Origin: Batillaria attramentaria
Lineage: Eukaryota; Mollusca; Gastropoda; Batillariidae
DNA: 64,000 bases
Reading direction: 5' to 3'
NCBI GenBank assembly: GCA_018292915.2
Contig: JACVVK020000055.1
Location: 275,001-339,000 of the forward strand
This document shows positions 11,801-23,900 of the stretch, piece after piece. Position 1 is the stretch's first letter. Each line of letters begins with the position of its first letter. Both the position numbers and the translations under genes were made by a program. The notes under the pieces are model-generated. The model worked only from the letters and a program-made list of their open reading frames with translations. It did no database searches and was not told the origin of the DNA.

Positions 11801-13064
11801 TGCGCTGTGGTAGTTATTTAAATAATAATAATAGGGCGCCTATCCCCGGGGAACGAGCTCTAGGCGCCTTACAATCTAAAACCGAAGTAAGGACGGGAAA
11901 TGCGGGTGGAGATTGGTGTGTGTGTGGGTGGGTGGCCGGGTAGGCCGGCTGTTCGATGTTAATCTGTCTACAGCAAACGCGATTTGTGATTTAGAGGATA
12001 GGGCACCGTGGGGGGAAAACAAAAGTATTGGGCTTCCTGGATGCGGGTTTAACCCCCCCCCCCCAAAAAAAAAAAAAAAAAAAAAGCGGGCGTATTACTG
12101 AACTACACGAGCAACAGACCGCTTAGTCATTCTTACGAGTTGGTGGAAAATTGTTTTATACGAGGCACTGCAACTTACTGGACCAGAGGCAGCTGGTAGA
12201 CACTGGTGCTGCTTGACACGTGAAGTTCCAGTAGCGGTCGTTCTTAACGTACTTGGACTGCACACCGTGAAGGACTTGACCAGCGGGACACACGTACTCC
12301 AAGTCGTCACGCACATTTCGGCCAGGAACGTTCTGAACCGGCTTGTCCTGCTCTCCAACAGACTCAACCAAGCGCGGGGAATCTGAAATATACGTGAAGA
12401 CAAAAACACAAACGGATGGACGGATTCACAGATCCATAAGGCAGTTTATAAGTCAACAAGCGATAGACATTGCTTGCGAGTTGTTTCTGGCTGTCAGTGT
12501 TAGCATCCACCATTGTCCAAGCATTGTCGACCTCATCCGGAGTGGTTCCAGGAACACAATGTTTGCTGGCGAATTTTACTCCAACATAAGTACTGTTTTT
12601 GAAAGCATGCGGACCAGGCAGAAGTGGCTTTTTATTGTTATTTTCCTTTCTAAAATTTATAAAACAAACCCCATGGAGAAGACCACGTAATTATGCCTGG
12701 GCTTAAAAGGTGAAAAAGCCAACAAACTCAAAGACAGAGAGAAACCGGAGAAAAGATTTGATGCAACTCGCAGTTTGTCACACCAGGGACTTGCATAAGT
12801 CCCTGGTCACACAGAATAAACACGTGGGCGGCTCGCCAGAAAACATTAACATGAAGATTATCAACGAAAATGCAATAACTGAATATTGTTGTGGTTGCTC
12901 GAGAAGTTTGAAGCTTCAGTCAGCCAACAACATTGACACGGTTGCTTACCGGCGATACCAAATAAGGCTCGAGCGTCTAAAGGCTGGAGCTTCTTTGTGA
13001 CTGTGGAAGGTGGTCGTGCGGACACGGCCCACACACACACCAGAAACGTCAGCCACTGAAACAT
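2844..13064 (-). CDS. Secreted two-unit dermatopontin-like protein (8 coding exons, 431 aa)
   Basis: Exons in coding order: 13064-12950, 12382-12179, 11758-11615, 10326-10200, 9087-8807, 4620-4483, 3605-3488, 3012-2844. All introns are GT-AG, phases agree, and the total of 1,296 nt gives 431 residues plus stop. The product starts with a signal peptide (MFQWLTFLVCVWAVSA). Two dermatopontin-type units follow. Unit 1 carries KNDRYWNFTC and KDDARKYRCC; unit 2 carries YDNDRHWNFTC, RDDEMKYRCC and GDRRFTFLCC. These match the family's D-R-x-W/F-x-F-x-C signature. Intron phases within the units are identical (1,1,2), which shows that the exon set was duplicated. A Pro-rich linker (PPPPPVPEPSD) separates the units. 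Dermatopontins are secreted matrix, shell-matrix or amebocyte-aggregation (lectin-like) proteins; the exact role here is not determined. A short helical tail follows the last unit. The start ATG at 13062-13064 was chosen because it sits directly before the signal peptide. Confidence 0.88.
3131..3276 (+). repeat. tRNA-headed SINE, 5'-truncated copy
   Basis: This matches the SINE family described at 31755-31933, lacking the first ~15 bases including most of the A box. The B-box region GAGTTCGAATCCC and the tail GTGGTGGAAAAAGACGTTAAA are retained. It lies in the last intron of the dermatopontin-like gene. Confidence 0.75.
5934..6451. repeat. Tandem ~300-bp repeat, two copies
   Basis: Copy 1 (5934-6236) and copy 2 (6237-6451, continued at 8025-8080) share GAGTCCGTATTCA, AAATATTACGCC, AAAAGGGCGATA and CCCCAAATTTGAA in the same order. 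Copy 2 is split by the Tc1 transposon, so the duplication predates that insertion. The family is not recognised. Confidence 0.7.
6454..8022 (-). mobile_element. Tc1/mariner (Tc1-type) DNA transposon, degenerate
   Basis: A 1,569-bp element bounded by inverted ends. The left end starts CAGTATCTTCCAAAAGAAAC and the right end reads, on the other strand, CAGCATCTTCCAAAAGAAAC. Each end abuts a TA dinucleotide (6452-6453 and 8023-8024), the standard Tc1/mariner target duplication. Length and ends fit Tc1-type elements. The transposase inside is broken, so the copy is dead. Confidence 0.92.
6831..7715 (-). pseudogene. Broken Tc1-type transposase
   Basis: The minus strand carries, in order, the N-terminal DNA-binding part (GRRLADVARHFNVHHSNIYR), the first catalytic region (VVFSDECRF), the second Asp block (QQDNAPAHTA) and the Glu block (MNPIENLWAEIK). 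These form the DDE triad of Tc1 transposases. At least three lesions are visible: a TAG at 7663-7665, a TGA at 7135-7137 replacing the expected Trp of the VMLW block, and a frameshift between the second Asp block and the Glu block (about 6870-6900). No functional enzyme can be made from this copy. Confidence 0.9.
9620..10185. repeat. Two related ~250-bp dispersed repeats
   Basis: Units at about 9632-9885 and 9930-10175 both run from a CTCC-rich start (TCCGGCTTCC-like) through GTGTGATTCACGT to CGCGGC.CTTTGAGC. A related start occurs at about 43355-43385. The CGCGGCGCTTTGAGC-type tail is reminiscent of SINE tails in invertebrates; the family assignment is not certain. They sit in intron 4 of the dermatopontin-like gene. 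Confidence 0.5.
11146..11460. repeat. Dispersed repeat copy (partner at 29480-29830)
   Basis: This shares with 29480-29830, in the same order and orientation, GGACATGC.CATG, GGTTCACTAGTCACCC, GTTGGGTCTCT, ATGTTCAAGGAA and CGGCAAACGGACT. The two are diverged by substitutions and small indels. The family is not recognised and no coding content was found. Confidence 0.6.
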
Positions 13065-13159
13065 ACGATGAAACGCACTGCAATGATTATGACCCAAACA
13101 CATCTTTATTACAGCTTATGCTTCACAAGTAACCAGTTAATACTTTACCTTGGCTGTCA

Positions 13160-13431
13160 GGGCCCGTACGTAAAACTCGAGGTTAATTTAACCCACGGTT
13201 ACAGGCCTAACCCAGACTAGGACAAAAGAAACCCCAAAACAAAAATAAAAAAGGAAGCGAAGACAGACAGACAAAAATCCTTCTATAACGGCATACACAC
13301 CTTGCTGGAATGGACCCGCTTCCTGATTTAAAACCAAAAAACAGAAAATTTAACCCTAGAGCTAGTTTAGTTCGAGGTTAGACTCTAACCCGGGGCTAAA
13401 CTCCCTAACCCCGACTTTTACATGCGGGCCC
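13160..13431. repeat. MITE-like element with ~23-bp inverted ends (copy 1)
   Basis: It begins GGGCCCGTACGTAAAACTCG and ends with CGACTTTTACATGCGGGCCC, which is its near-perfect inverse. The interior is A-rich and non-coding. A second copy (42026-42291) shares the same ends and interior words (CCTTCTATAACGGC, CCTTGCTGGAATGG). Short length, inverted ends and lack of an ORF fit a MITE. The superfamily is unresolved because no clear target duplication was found. Confidence 0.75.
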
Positions 13432-14077
13432 AGACTTTCTCCGCTCAGCAGCCTAATTTGCCTTCACATAATTCTTGTGCAGTCTTGAAATTCAGGGAAA
13501 AAAAGGCCACAATTATCTGTAAAATGTTTTTGAAAACGTTTCGTGATACGGAATGAAAGAGCTAGTAATGTGCCTAGATTTCAGAAAGAAAAGCAGTAGA
13601 AATACACGAAACCACACGAGCCAACATACTGTATGATAATTTTCCTTTCGACTCGGTCGGCATCCGAGTTCTTTTAAACTGAAAACAAAAAGAAATAATC
13701 ACTAATGATAAACAAAGTTTCCTATCCGACGTTGATATCAAAAGAAGACGTACCTGCATTATGCGAAGTCTAGGAACGAATGAAATGGTTGACGTTGCCG
13801 TGAATCTATTATACGTCTCCATACCCATGAAAACCACTTGCTGCACGTGCATGTTGGGTTTTGACTGAAAGCAGCTGCAAGCTGGCGCTTTCCAGAACCG
13901 TGAGCGATCACGACTATTGCGTGAGAAACGTCCCTGGTCAGCTCAAAATTTCGTGAAAGACAAAATGTTGACCCCCCCTCCCCACCCCTCCCCCCACCCC
14001 CCCCCAAAAAAAAAACCAAACAAACAAACAAACAAACAAACAAAAAAACAAAAACAAAAAACGGGATACGCGTGGTG

Positions 14078-14117
<40 letters not shown>

Positions 14118-14703
14118 CTCTCCGGCATGCAACTTTCGGTCCGCCAGCTATCTTTGTGTGCGGCTTCCTTTCAATAACGACACTAGCAAAAAGAGGTTCG
14201 GCGCATGGTCCTTCAAAACTACAACGTTCAAAGTGTGGAAATCTCTTCCTTTGTCAGTGAACGAGACAGTCAACATCATTGTACTCATTGAAGCGACTGG
14301 AGACTCAACTCTTTACTACATTCATCCTCTCTGTCTCTGTCTCTCTCTGTCTGTCTGTCTCTATCTCTCTCGTATATATTCGTGCTCCGCGCACGAAAGA
14401 GCATTGACTTTATGACTGTCTATCGAGTGCGTAGCACAAACCGTGGAAAATGTATAAACTTGGTTTTGGACTTCAGCTTGACAACGAACATACATACATA
14501 CATACATACATACATACATACATACATACATGCACTCAGGACTGCTAGTGGCCAGAAGATACAAAGTCCACATTCCAACCAGCAGTGCTGATCATCGATT
14601 CAAACTTGTGTTTCGTCAGACGGTAACGAAAACATTAGGGTAGGAGGGCAGATGATGACAGCATGCACCATTAATACGTCAGCAGTGGAGCACGTGTCAC
14701 GCT

Positions 14704-14741
<38 letters not shown>

Positions 14742-14983
14742 GAGAGAGAGAGAGAGGCATTGTTGCGTGTACAAAAAGTGACGAACCTTTGTACAGATAC
14801 ATGGCCCAGGCAACATGCGGAATACATAGGAATTAGGCGGGGAAGAGTCATTGGTCTCACCAGTGACCTTGCAGCCAGCAGCCAGCGCTTGAGAACAAGC
14901 TTGTGTCTGTGGTCTGCATCTTTAACTGGGTTCACATCACCGCTCACGCCGGACATTGTACTGTTTGCAACCTCGTTTGAGCT
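13432..14983. other. Intergenic region between divergent genes, with simple repeats
   Basis: This lies between the start of the minus-strand dermatopontin-like gene and the start of the plus-strand Ig gene, so it probably contains the promoter of the latter. It holds a C/A-rich block (13971-14060), (TC)n at 14081-14113, (CATA)n at 14490-14531, (CA)n at 14707-14738 and (GA)n at 14741-14756. No core promoter motif could be singled out. Confidence 0.45.
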
Positions 14984-17900
14984 ATGAAGACTTTCGAAAT
15001 CTTTTTGTCAGTGTTTGTATCAGCAATGTTCCTAATGGACCGACCAGGTATGTTCTTTGTTGTTGCTGCTGATCGTTGTTGTTTTGTAAAAAGTTTCTCG
15101 GAGTTGCAATATCGCGTCACAGTATGTTTCACCTTTTTTTTTTTTAAAGGAAACGTTAAGGAACAACAATAAAAACAATAATAAAGAGGGCAAAATCTAC
15201 CAGCCCACACAAGGGAAGTCAATAGTGTCGCCTAGTTACTTATCCTAGTCCTTGTCTGTCTCAGTTTGGCAACCAGAGAAGTATTTGACCTCAAGAATGA
15301 GAGTACCTCAAAGGGAGGGGGAAGCTGGTTGGTTTTGTTTTCAACTGATGTAGGCCAATTGATGTACATTTGAAAGATGAAATCAGGGGTCTGATGCATG
15401 GCAATGCACTAGGACGTAAGTCCGAGACTAGCGTGATCCCTGTCTGTCTCAGTTGGGCAACTAGAGAAGTATTTGACCTCAAGAATGAGAGTACCTAAAA
15501 GGGAGGGGGAAACTGTTTGTTTGCTGGTTGGTTTTTGTCACGACCGTGTGTGCTGTAATGTATGGGTGCAAGAGGTGCGTGCTCTTTCTTTACTCTCTCA
15601 CACGCAGTCGCACAACAGAAACTGATACTGAGACGTGCGGGGATTCACACCACCACAATATTATTGACAAGACGAACAGTCATTGCATAACACGTCACAG
15701 TACAGCTACAAAACCGAATGACATCAAGAATAGGCAAGGCAATCAATCAAGGCAATAAATACTATGCCTAAATACAAATGATATAAATAATTGTATCTAA
15801 GAGCGCTCAGAGCATTTTAACGTGCACGGGATGGTACCTCCAACGATGGCCAAGCGCGCAGACGTGCAGATGCGCAGATGTGCAGTTCACAAGCCGCAGA
15901 CAACACCACAGGCGGCGGAAAATAGAGCTGGCTCGGCAGCTCTACAAAAGCATCACGGCAACCGCTGATGCTCTAGTGGACCAGCACCCACGCTGAATCC
16001 CACATACGGGCAGTCAAGCTCCCTCCCCTTCAGTCGTCGCAGGGCCAAGAAATCCTCCACGGGACAAGGGACTACAGGGCAGCTTCTGGCTCCCGAAAAC
16101 AGCCACTCGGGCTAGAACCCCTGTGCAACAATACACTATTGTAAGTCCTTGGGCTAAACCAGCACATACTGCCTATCTATGGGATAATATTAACCCATGG
16201 CACAAACCAGCGAACGCTTCTATGTTACGAACGCTAAAGGAAACTGCACATACTAAATGCTAAAGGTAGAAGCCTGCAGCTGTCACATCGGACAAGTCAG
16301 CAGAATATACAGACAGGTCAGTGTTAAACTCACTGGTAAAACGGCTAATAACCGAACATACTTAGCCGACATAACACTTCGGCCACAATAGTCAAGTTTC
16401 ATACTAACTTCCTGACCGTTGGCAATATCTACACAAGAGAAAATAGCTGACCTGAAACATAATACAGGAAATAACAGATATGAACCATTTACCTCCATAT
16501 GCAAGATGCGAGGGGTTATGACGGTAGACCGTAAAGACAGCGGACGAGAAGAAGTGCCAGACTCTTGAACGGACGTGTCGGTACTACCGGGCCAAATGCG
16601 AATAGCAAGTGAATAGCAATGGTTTTTATACTGTTAGGGCGAATAGGGTGAGTATCGCACGGGATACACCTGCATCACATGTAAAACGGGTTACCTGTAT
16701 CGACTTAAACAAGGGAAACGGACAGGTCAGCATATTATCCACAAATGTCCCGTGTAAAACCTTCACCAAGGGATACATGCGTGGCCCGTGCAGAAAACAA
16801 AGCACGTGTGCCACACAGAACATAGTTACGATGCATACGGAAATCACATACCAACCCGTCATACGGAAATCATAACAGCACATGATTTACCCTAAGTCAC
16901 GCATCCGTGACATCACCCCCCTCCTCCAGTAGAAACCGACAGGTTTCTCAACATGGGGGTCGAAACAGTGAGACAACCAATGTCTACACTACCAGCTGAT
17001 CCGATCCTGATCGCGACAGGCAATCGGCAAATACATTGAGCTTATCCTGGACAGGCTCAATGCGAAATCTGAACTCCTGGAGAGCAAGGGCCCAGCGAGT
17101 TATGCGACAGTTCTTGAACTTGCCTGAAGTGAGATAGGACAAGTGAGATATCTGTCAGAAGGTCGAAAAACTTGTGAAAGACAGCCTCTATATCATGCCT
17201 CTTTGAAGGGTCTAACTGACTGTCATACTTGACATTGGCAACAGTTTCGCCTTGAAGCGACGGTAGCGTCGGAAGAGCGATTTGGTCATCCTCAGTATCA
17301 GGGTGGAGGATTCCGACAGCGGCGGATGCCGAACCGACGTGATACGAACACGCAACATCGGCCAAATCAGATGAAGCGTGAAAGGCAGAAGCACAGTTCT
17401 GTTCTGGCTCATAGGAATCAACGCTCGGTGGGTCAAACCCTACAGAGGTTTCCGTGTGGAATGGCAACAAGAGATGTAGTTGCACAAGTTCAGTGGCCGG
17501 TGATACGGCTGACACGGCAATGAAGGGGACATCTATAACTGGCATCCTCTCTAGGGGGACGGGGGCCACTACCTTTAGGAACCGTTTTCTGGCAAACATC
17601 GCATGTTCTACAGTAGTCTTTGACTGCACAACGTACTCCTGGCCAAAAGAAACGGAGGAGGACTCTTTGCAGTGTGCGGCGAACTCCGCAGTGACCTGCC
17701 ATGATACCGTCATGCGCCGTGCACAAGACAGACATGCGTAGCGTAGTGGGTACGACTATCTGCTTCGTGACACCTGCCTCGTTTTGAAAATGGCGGTATA
17801 AGATACCATCAGTGACTACAAAGGAAAACGTACCAGAACCGCTTCTCATAGACTGACCATCCTTGGCCTGTTGGAACAACGGTTCAAGGGTGGGGTCTTC

Positions 17901-20900
17901 AGACTGGGCTTTGATCAGGTCATCACGGCTTGTGTCCAAGCATGGCGGGAGTGCAGTGACTAATGGCTTGCTAGCCGCATCTGTCCTCTTAGCTTGCAAG
18001 CGAGTGGTTACTAGGCCAACAGCATCTACCTCGACGAGGGAAGAGGTATTTGGGGTGTCCGATACGCCCGGTAGATTACCTAGGATCAAGTCAGCTACTG
18101 GATCGTCAATGACACAACACTCGACATCTCCTGCATAAAAGGGTGTGTCCACGGACACATGAGCTACGGGGAATGTCTCGACTGTACCTCCAAAAGTAAT
18201 GCAATCTTGGGTTTCACCTGTGAACTGTTCCGGGGAGACAAGAGAGCGTTTAACACCCGCAGTAGTACACCCAGTGTCTCGGAGTACCGTTACTTCTGTA
18301 TTGCCTACTGTGCCTTTGGACACACGCAGGTCTCCAAGGGGTTTGTTCTTCCCAATTGCGCATATCACCATGCAGGCTAGCGCCTTCTGCCTTGAGGGAC
18401 AAACATTGCTCCAGTGACCTGTGCCATGGCAAGTGTTACAAGTGTCAGTTGGCAGTGGCTTACGTCTGGGAAATCCACGTTTTTGATCACCACCACGCTC
18501 ATTTTGGTTTTCTGCCTCCGTTTTGCTAGTCTCACTCCCGTTTGCTTGACCAGGGGTGGCTGAAGGGCCATAGTGATATGGGGGACGACCCCTGAATTTG
18601 CCGCGCTGTGACTTCGAGTACTGGGACTTGACATGACCCTGCACTACGCCTACAGAAGACGCAAACAACGTGGCGGAGCTATCTCTTTTAGCCATAGATT
18701 TGCCCGGGTGGGCATCCCTATACAGCTCAGCTGCCTCAGACATGGATTTAGCGTCTGTAAACCGCCTTTCCCGGAGGTACACACATAAGTCTTTTGCCAC
18801 ACTTTGCAATATTTGTTCACGTAACAAAAGATCGTGCAGACCCTGGTAGGTTTTTTCAGCACCTGAGAGATCTACCCACCTGTCAAACAAGTGACGGATT
18901 CGGGTGAGGAAGGAAAAAAATGATTCACCAATATCGGGACGAGCCGTCCTGAAACGTTCCCTGAACCCTTCAGTACACAAGTACTTTTTCATGAATTGTT
19001 CCTTGAGGGAATCAAAGTCCACAAGACCACCCGAACACAGGGATTGATAGAATGTCAAGGGAGGACCCTGAAGACACGCCGCAAAATGAATAGGCCAGTC
19101 AGATTTGTTCCACTTTAAAGCCGTAGCGTGTGCCTCAAACCTAAAGATGAAGGCATCTATATCATCCTTCTCATGGTTGAATAATGGCAACTTCGGGTAG
19201 AATCGATGACCTGAGTCAGAACGGGGGGTGGGGGGAGGAGCTTGTGTTGCAAGCTCTCTTTCCAGCTTTTCCCTGTCAAGCTGCCGTTTATGCTCTCGGT
19301 CCTGCCTCTCTAGCTCTAACTTAGCTTCCCTCTCTTTCTCTTCCAACGCTAGTTTAGCTTTCTCCAACTCTAGCTTAGCTTCCTTCTCTTTCTCTTCCAA
19401 CGCTCGCTTAGCTTCCCTCTCTTTCTCTTCTAACGCTCGCTTAGCTTCCCTCTCTTTCTCTTCTAACGCTCGCTTAGCTTCCCTCTCTTTCTCTTCTGAC
19501 GCTAGCTTAGCTTTCTCTAACTCTAGCTTAGCTTCCCTTTCTCTCCGTCTCTCGTCTCTCTCCATAGCTTGCTCTATGTACTTTTCAACATCTGCCCCGG
19601 AATAACCGAGTTGCTTAGCCTGCTTAACCAACTTCTCAAACTGTTCCTCAGAGATCTCCATGTTTGCAGGTAAGCAATACGTCTAGAAGATTCTAGAGCG
19701 AACTAAATGAACTGAATAGATCCTTCAAACGGCAAACAATTTTCAGCCTAGGAACAAGCAAGAACACACACAAGTTGTAACAAGCATGACTGAAACTGCA
19801 GATTAAATGAAATGAAATCAAATTAAATCAAATCAAATATCACGAATGAAATAGCGCATCCACTCAACAAGCAGCAAAGCGCAAACCAACATGCACAGCA
19901 CCATGTCATCAAGTACTGAAAATATCAAAGCCAGTGACGTCTTGTCACTAAATACATGCGATCGAAATAATCAAACGCACATTAAGAAAAATTCAAAATG
20001 CAATGAATGTGGGTGTTTGCCAGACACTAAAGCATACGAAGCCAGACAGAGCATGCGAAGCCAATCATGCAAAAACGCAAATGAAGTACCTATGGGTTTT
20101 CAGTTGGGCATCCCACCAAGTAACTGAAAAGTTTAGAACAAAATCTCGCAGAGTTCAAAGTAACTAATACAAAATTTAATGTTAACAAAAAGCAAACATA
20201 CACGGTAACTGATAACATATAAAATACACAAGAACAAACAGTGGTGGTGCGGGATCCAACCCAAGGTGCCCTACCGGAGGATAGACAAGAGGTAACAAAA
20301 AGGTGGAGCTGGGAAGACAGACAGGCTGTACAAAAGAAAGGCAAGAAGACTAGTCCCTTACGGCAGCCGGAAACACGACATACCGACCCGTACGAGGCTG
20401 GAGACGGGGGAAAACTAAACAGAAAATGACAAGCTCATTCAACCCAAAGGTGGGGAAGGTGGGGCCCTAGTATTAGTAAGTTAGGAGAGGAACGGGGTCA
20501 CCACTGTCACGACCGTGTGTGCTGTAATGTATGGGTGTAAGAGGTGCGTGCTCTTTCTTTACTCTCACTCACACGCAGTCGCACAACAGAAACTGATACT
20601 GAGACGTGCGGGGATTCACACCACCACAATATTATTGACAAGACGAACAGTCATTGCATAACACGTCACAGTACAGCTACAAAACCGAATGACATCAAGA
20701 ATAGGCAAGGCAATCAATCAAGGCAATAAATACTATGCCTAAATACAAATGATATAAATAATTGTATCTAAGAGCGCTCAGAGCATTTTAACGTGCACGG
20801 GATGGTACCTCCAACGATGGCCAAGCGCGCAGACGTGCAGATGCGCAGATGTGCAGTTCACAAGCCGCAGACAACACCACAGGCGGCGGAAAATAGAGCT

Positions 20901-23900
20901 GGCTCGGCAGCTCTACAAAAGCATCACGGCAACCGCTGATGCTCTAGTGGACCAGCACCCACGCTGAATCCCACATACGGGCAGTCAAGCTCCCTCCCCT
21001 TCAGTCGTCGCAGGGCCAAGAAATCCTCCACGGGACAAGGGACTACAGGGCAGCTTCTGGCTCCCGAAAACAGCCACTCGGGCTAGAACCCCTGTGCAAC
21101 AATACACTATTGTAAGTCCTTGGGCTAAACCAGCACATACTGCCTATCTATGGGATAATATTAACCCATGGCACAAACCAGCGAACGCTTCTATGTTACG
21201 AACGCTAAAGGAAACTGCACATACTAAATGCTAAAGGTAGAAGCCTGCAGCTGTCACATCGGACAAGTCAGCAGAATATACAGACAGGTCAGTGTTAAAC
21301 TCACTGGTAAAACGGCTAATAACCGAACATACTTAGCCGACATAACACTTCGGCCACAATAGTCAAGTTTCATACTAACTTCCTGACCGTTGGCAATATC
21401 TACACAAGAGAAAATAGCTGACCTGAAACATAATACAGGAAATAACAGATATGAACCATTTACCTCCATATGCAAGATGCGAGGGGTTATGACGGTAGAC
21501 CGTAAAGACAGCGGACGAGAAGAAGTGCCAGACTCTTGAACGGACGTGTCGGTACTACCGGGCCAAATGCGAATAGCAAGTGAATAGCAATGGTTTTTAT
21601 ACTGTTAGGGCGAATAGGGTGAGTATCGCACGGGATACACCTGCATCACATGTAAAACGGGTTACCTGTATCGACTTAAACAAGGGAAACGGACAGGTCA
21701 GCATATTATCCACAAATGTCCCGTGTAAAACCTTCACCAAGGGATACATGCGTGGCCCGTGCAGAAAACAAAGCACGTGTGCCACACAGAACATAGTTAC
21801 GATGCATACGGAAATCACATACCAACCCGTCATACGGAAATCATAACAGCACATGATTTACCCTAAGTCACGCATCCGTGACATCACCCCCCTCCTCCAG
21901 TAGAAACCGACAGGTTTCTCAACATGGGGGTCGAAACAGTGAGACAACCAATGTCTACACTACCAGCTGATCCGATCCTGATCGCGACAGGCAATCGGCA
22001 AATACATTGAGCTTATCCTGGACAGGCTCAATGCGAAATCTGAACTCCTGGAGAGCAAGGGCCCAGCGAGTTATGCGACAGTTCTTGAACTTGCCTGAAG
22101 TGAGATAGGACAAGTGAGATATCTGTCAGAAGGTCGAAAAACTTGTGAAAGACAGCCTCTATATCATGCCTCTTTGAAGGGTCTAACTGACTGTCATACT
22201 TGACATTGGCAACAGTTTCGCCTTGAAGCGACGGTAGCGTCGGAAGAGCGATTTGGTCATCCTCAGTATCAGGGTGGAGGATTCCGACAGCGGCGGATGC
22301 CGAACCGACGTGATACGAACACGCAACATCGGCCAAATCAGATGAAGCGTGAAAGGCAGAAGCACAGTTCTGTTCTGGCTCATAGGAATCAACGCTCGGT
22401 GGGTCAAACCCTACAGAGGTTTCCGTGTGGAATGGCAACAAGAGATGTAGTTGCACAAGTTCAGTGGCCGGTGATACGGCTGACACGGCAATGAAGGGGA
22501 CATCTATAACTGGCATCCTCTCTAGGGGGACGGGGGCCACTACCTTTAGGAACCGTTTTCTGGCAAACATCGCATGTTCTACAGTAGTCTTTGACTGCAC
22601 AACGTACTCCTGGCCAAAAGAAACGGAGGAGGACTCTTTGCAGTGTGCGGCGAACTCCGCAGTGACCTGCCATGATACCGTCATGCGCCGTGCACAAGAC
22701 AGACATGCGTAGCGTAGTGGGTACGACTATCTGCTTCGTGACACCTGCCTCGTTTTGAAAATGGCGGTATAAGATACCATCAGTGACTACAAAGGAAAAC
22801 GTACCAGAACCGCTTCTCATAGACTGACCATCCTTGGCCTGTTGGAACAACGGTTCAAGGGTGGGGTCTTCAGACTGGGCTTTGATCAGGTCATCACGGC
22901 TTGTGTCCAAGCATGGCGGGAGTGCAGTGACTAATGGCTTGCTAGCCGCATCTGTCCTCTTAGCTTGCAAGCGAGTGGTTACTAGGCCAACAGCATCTAC
23001 CTCGACGAGGGAAGAGGTATTTGGGGTGTCCGATACGCCCGGTAGATTACCTAGGATCAAGTCAGCTACTGGATCGTCAATGACACAACACTCGACATCT
23101 CCTGCATAAAAGGGTGTGTCCACGGACACATGAGCTACGGGGAATGTCTCGACTGTACCTCCAAAAGTAATGCAATCTTGGGTTTCACCTGTGAACTGTT
23201 CCGGGGAGACAAGAGAGCGTTTAACACCCGCAGTAGTACACCCAGTGTCTCGGAGTACCGTTACTTCTGTATTGCCTACTGTGCCTTTGGACACACGCAG
23301 GTCTCCAAGGGGTTTGTTCTTCCCAATTGCGCATATCACCATGCAGGCTAGCGCCTTCTGCCTTGAGGGACAAACATTGCTCCAGTGACCTGTGCCATGG
23401 CAAGTGTTACAAGTGTCAGTTGGCAGTGGCTTACGTCTGGGAAATCCACGTTTTTGATCACCACCACGCTCATTTTGGTTTTCTGCCTCCGTTTTGCTAG
23501 TCTCACTCCCGTTTGCTTGACCAGGGGTGGCTGAAGGGCCATAGTGATATGGGGGACGACCCCTGAATTTGCCGCGCTGTGACTTCGAGTACTGGGACTT
23601 GACATGACCCTGCACTACGCCTACAGAAGACGCAAACAACGTGGCGGAGCTATCTCTTTTAGCCATAGATTTGCCCGGGTGGGCATCCCTATACAGCTCA
23701 GCTGCCTCAGACATGGATTTAGCGTCTGTAAACCGCCTTTCCCGGAGGTACACACATAAGTCTTTTGCCACACTTTGCAATATTTGTTCACGTAACAAAA
23801 GATCGTGCAGACCCTGGTAGGTTTTTTCAGCACCTGAGAGATCTACCCACCTGTCAAACAAGTGACGGATTCGGGTGAGGAAGGAAAAAAATGATTCACC

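Noticed and set aside
19228..19605. Plus-strand Ser/Leu-rich 125-codon frame (and its twin at 24199)
   Set aside because: Antisense shadow of the repeated coiled coil in gag.
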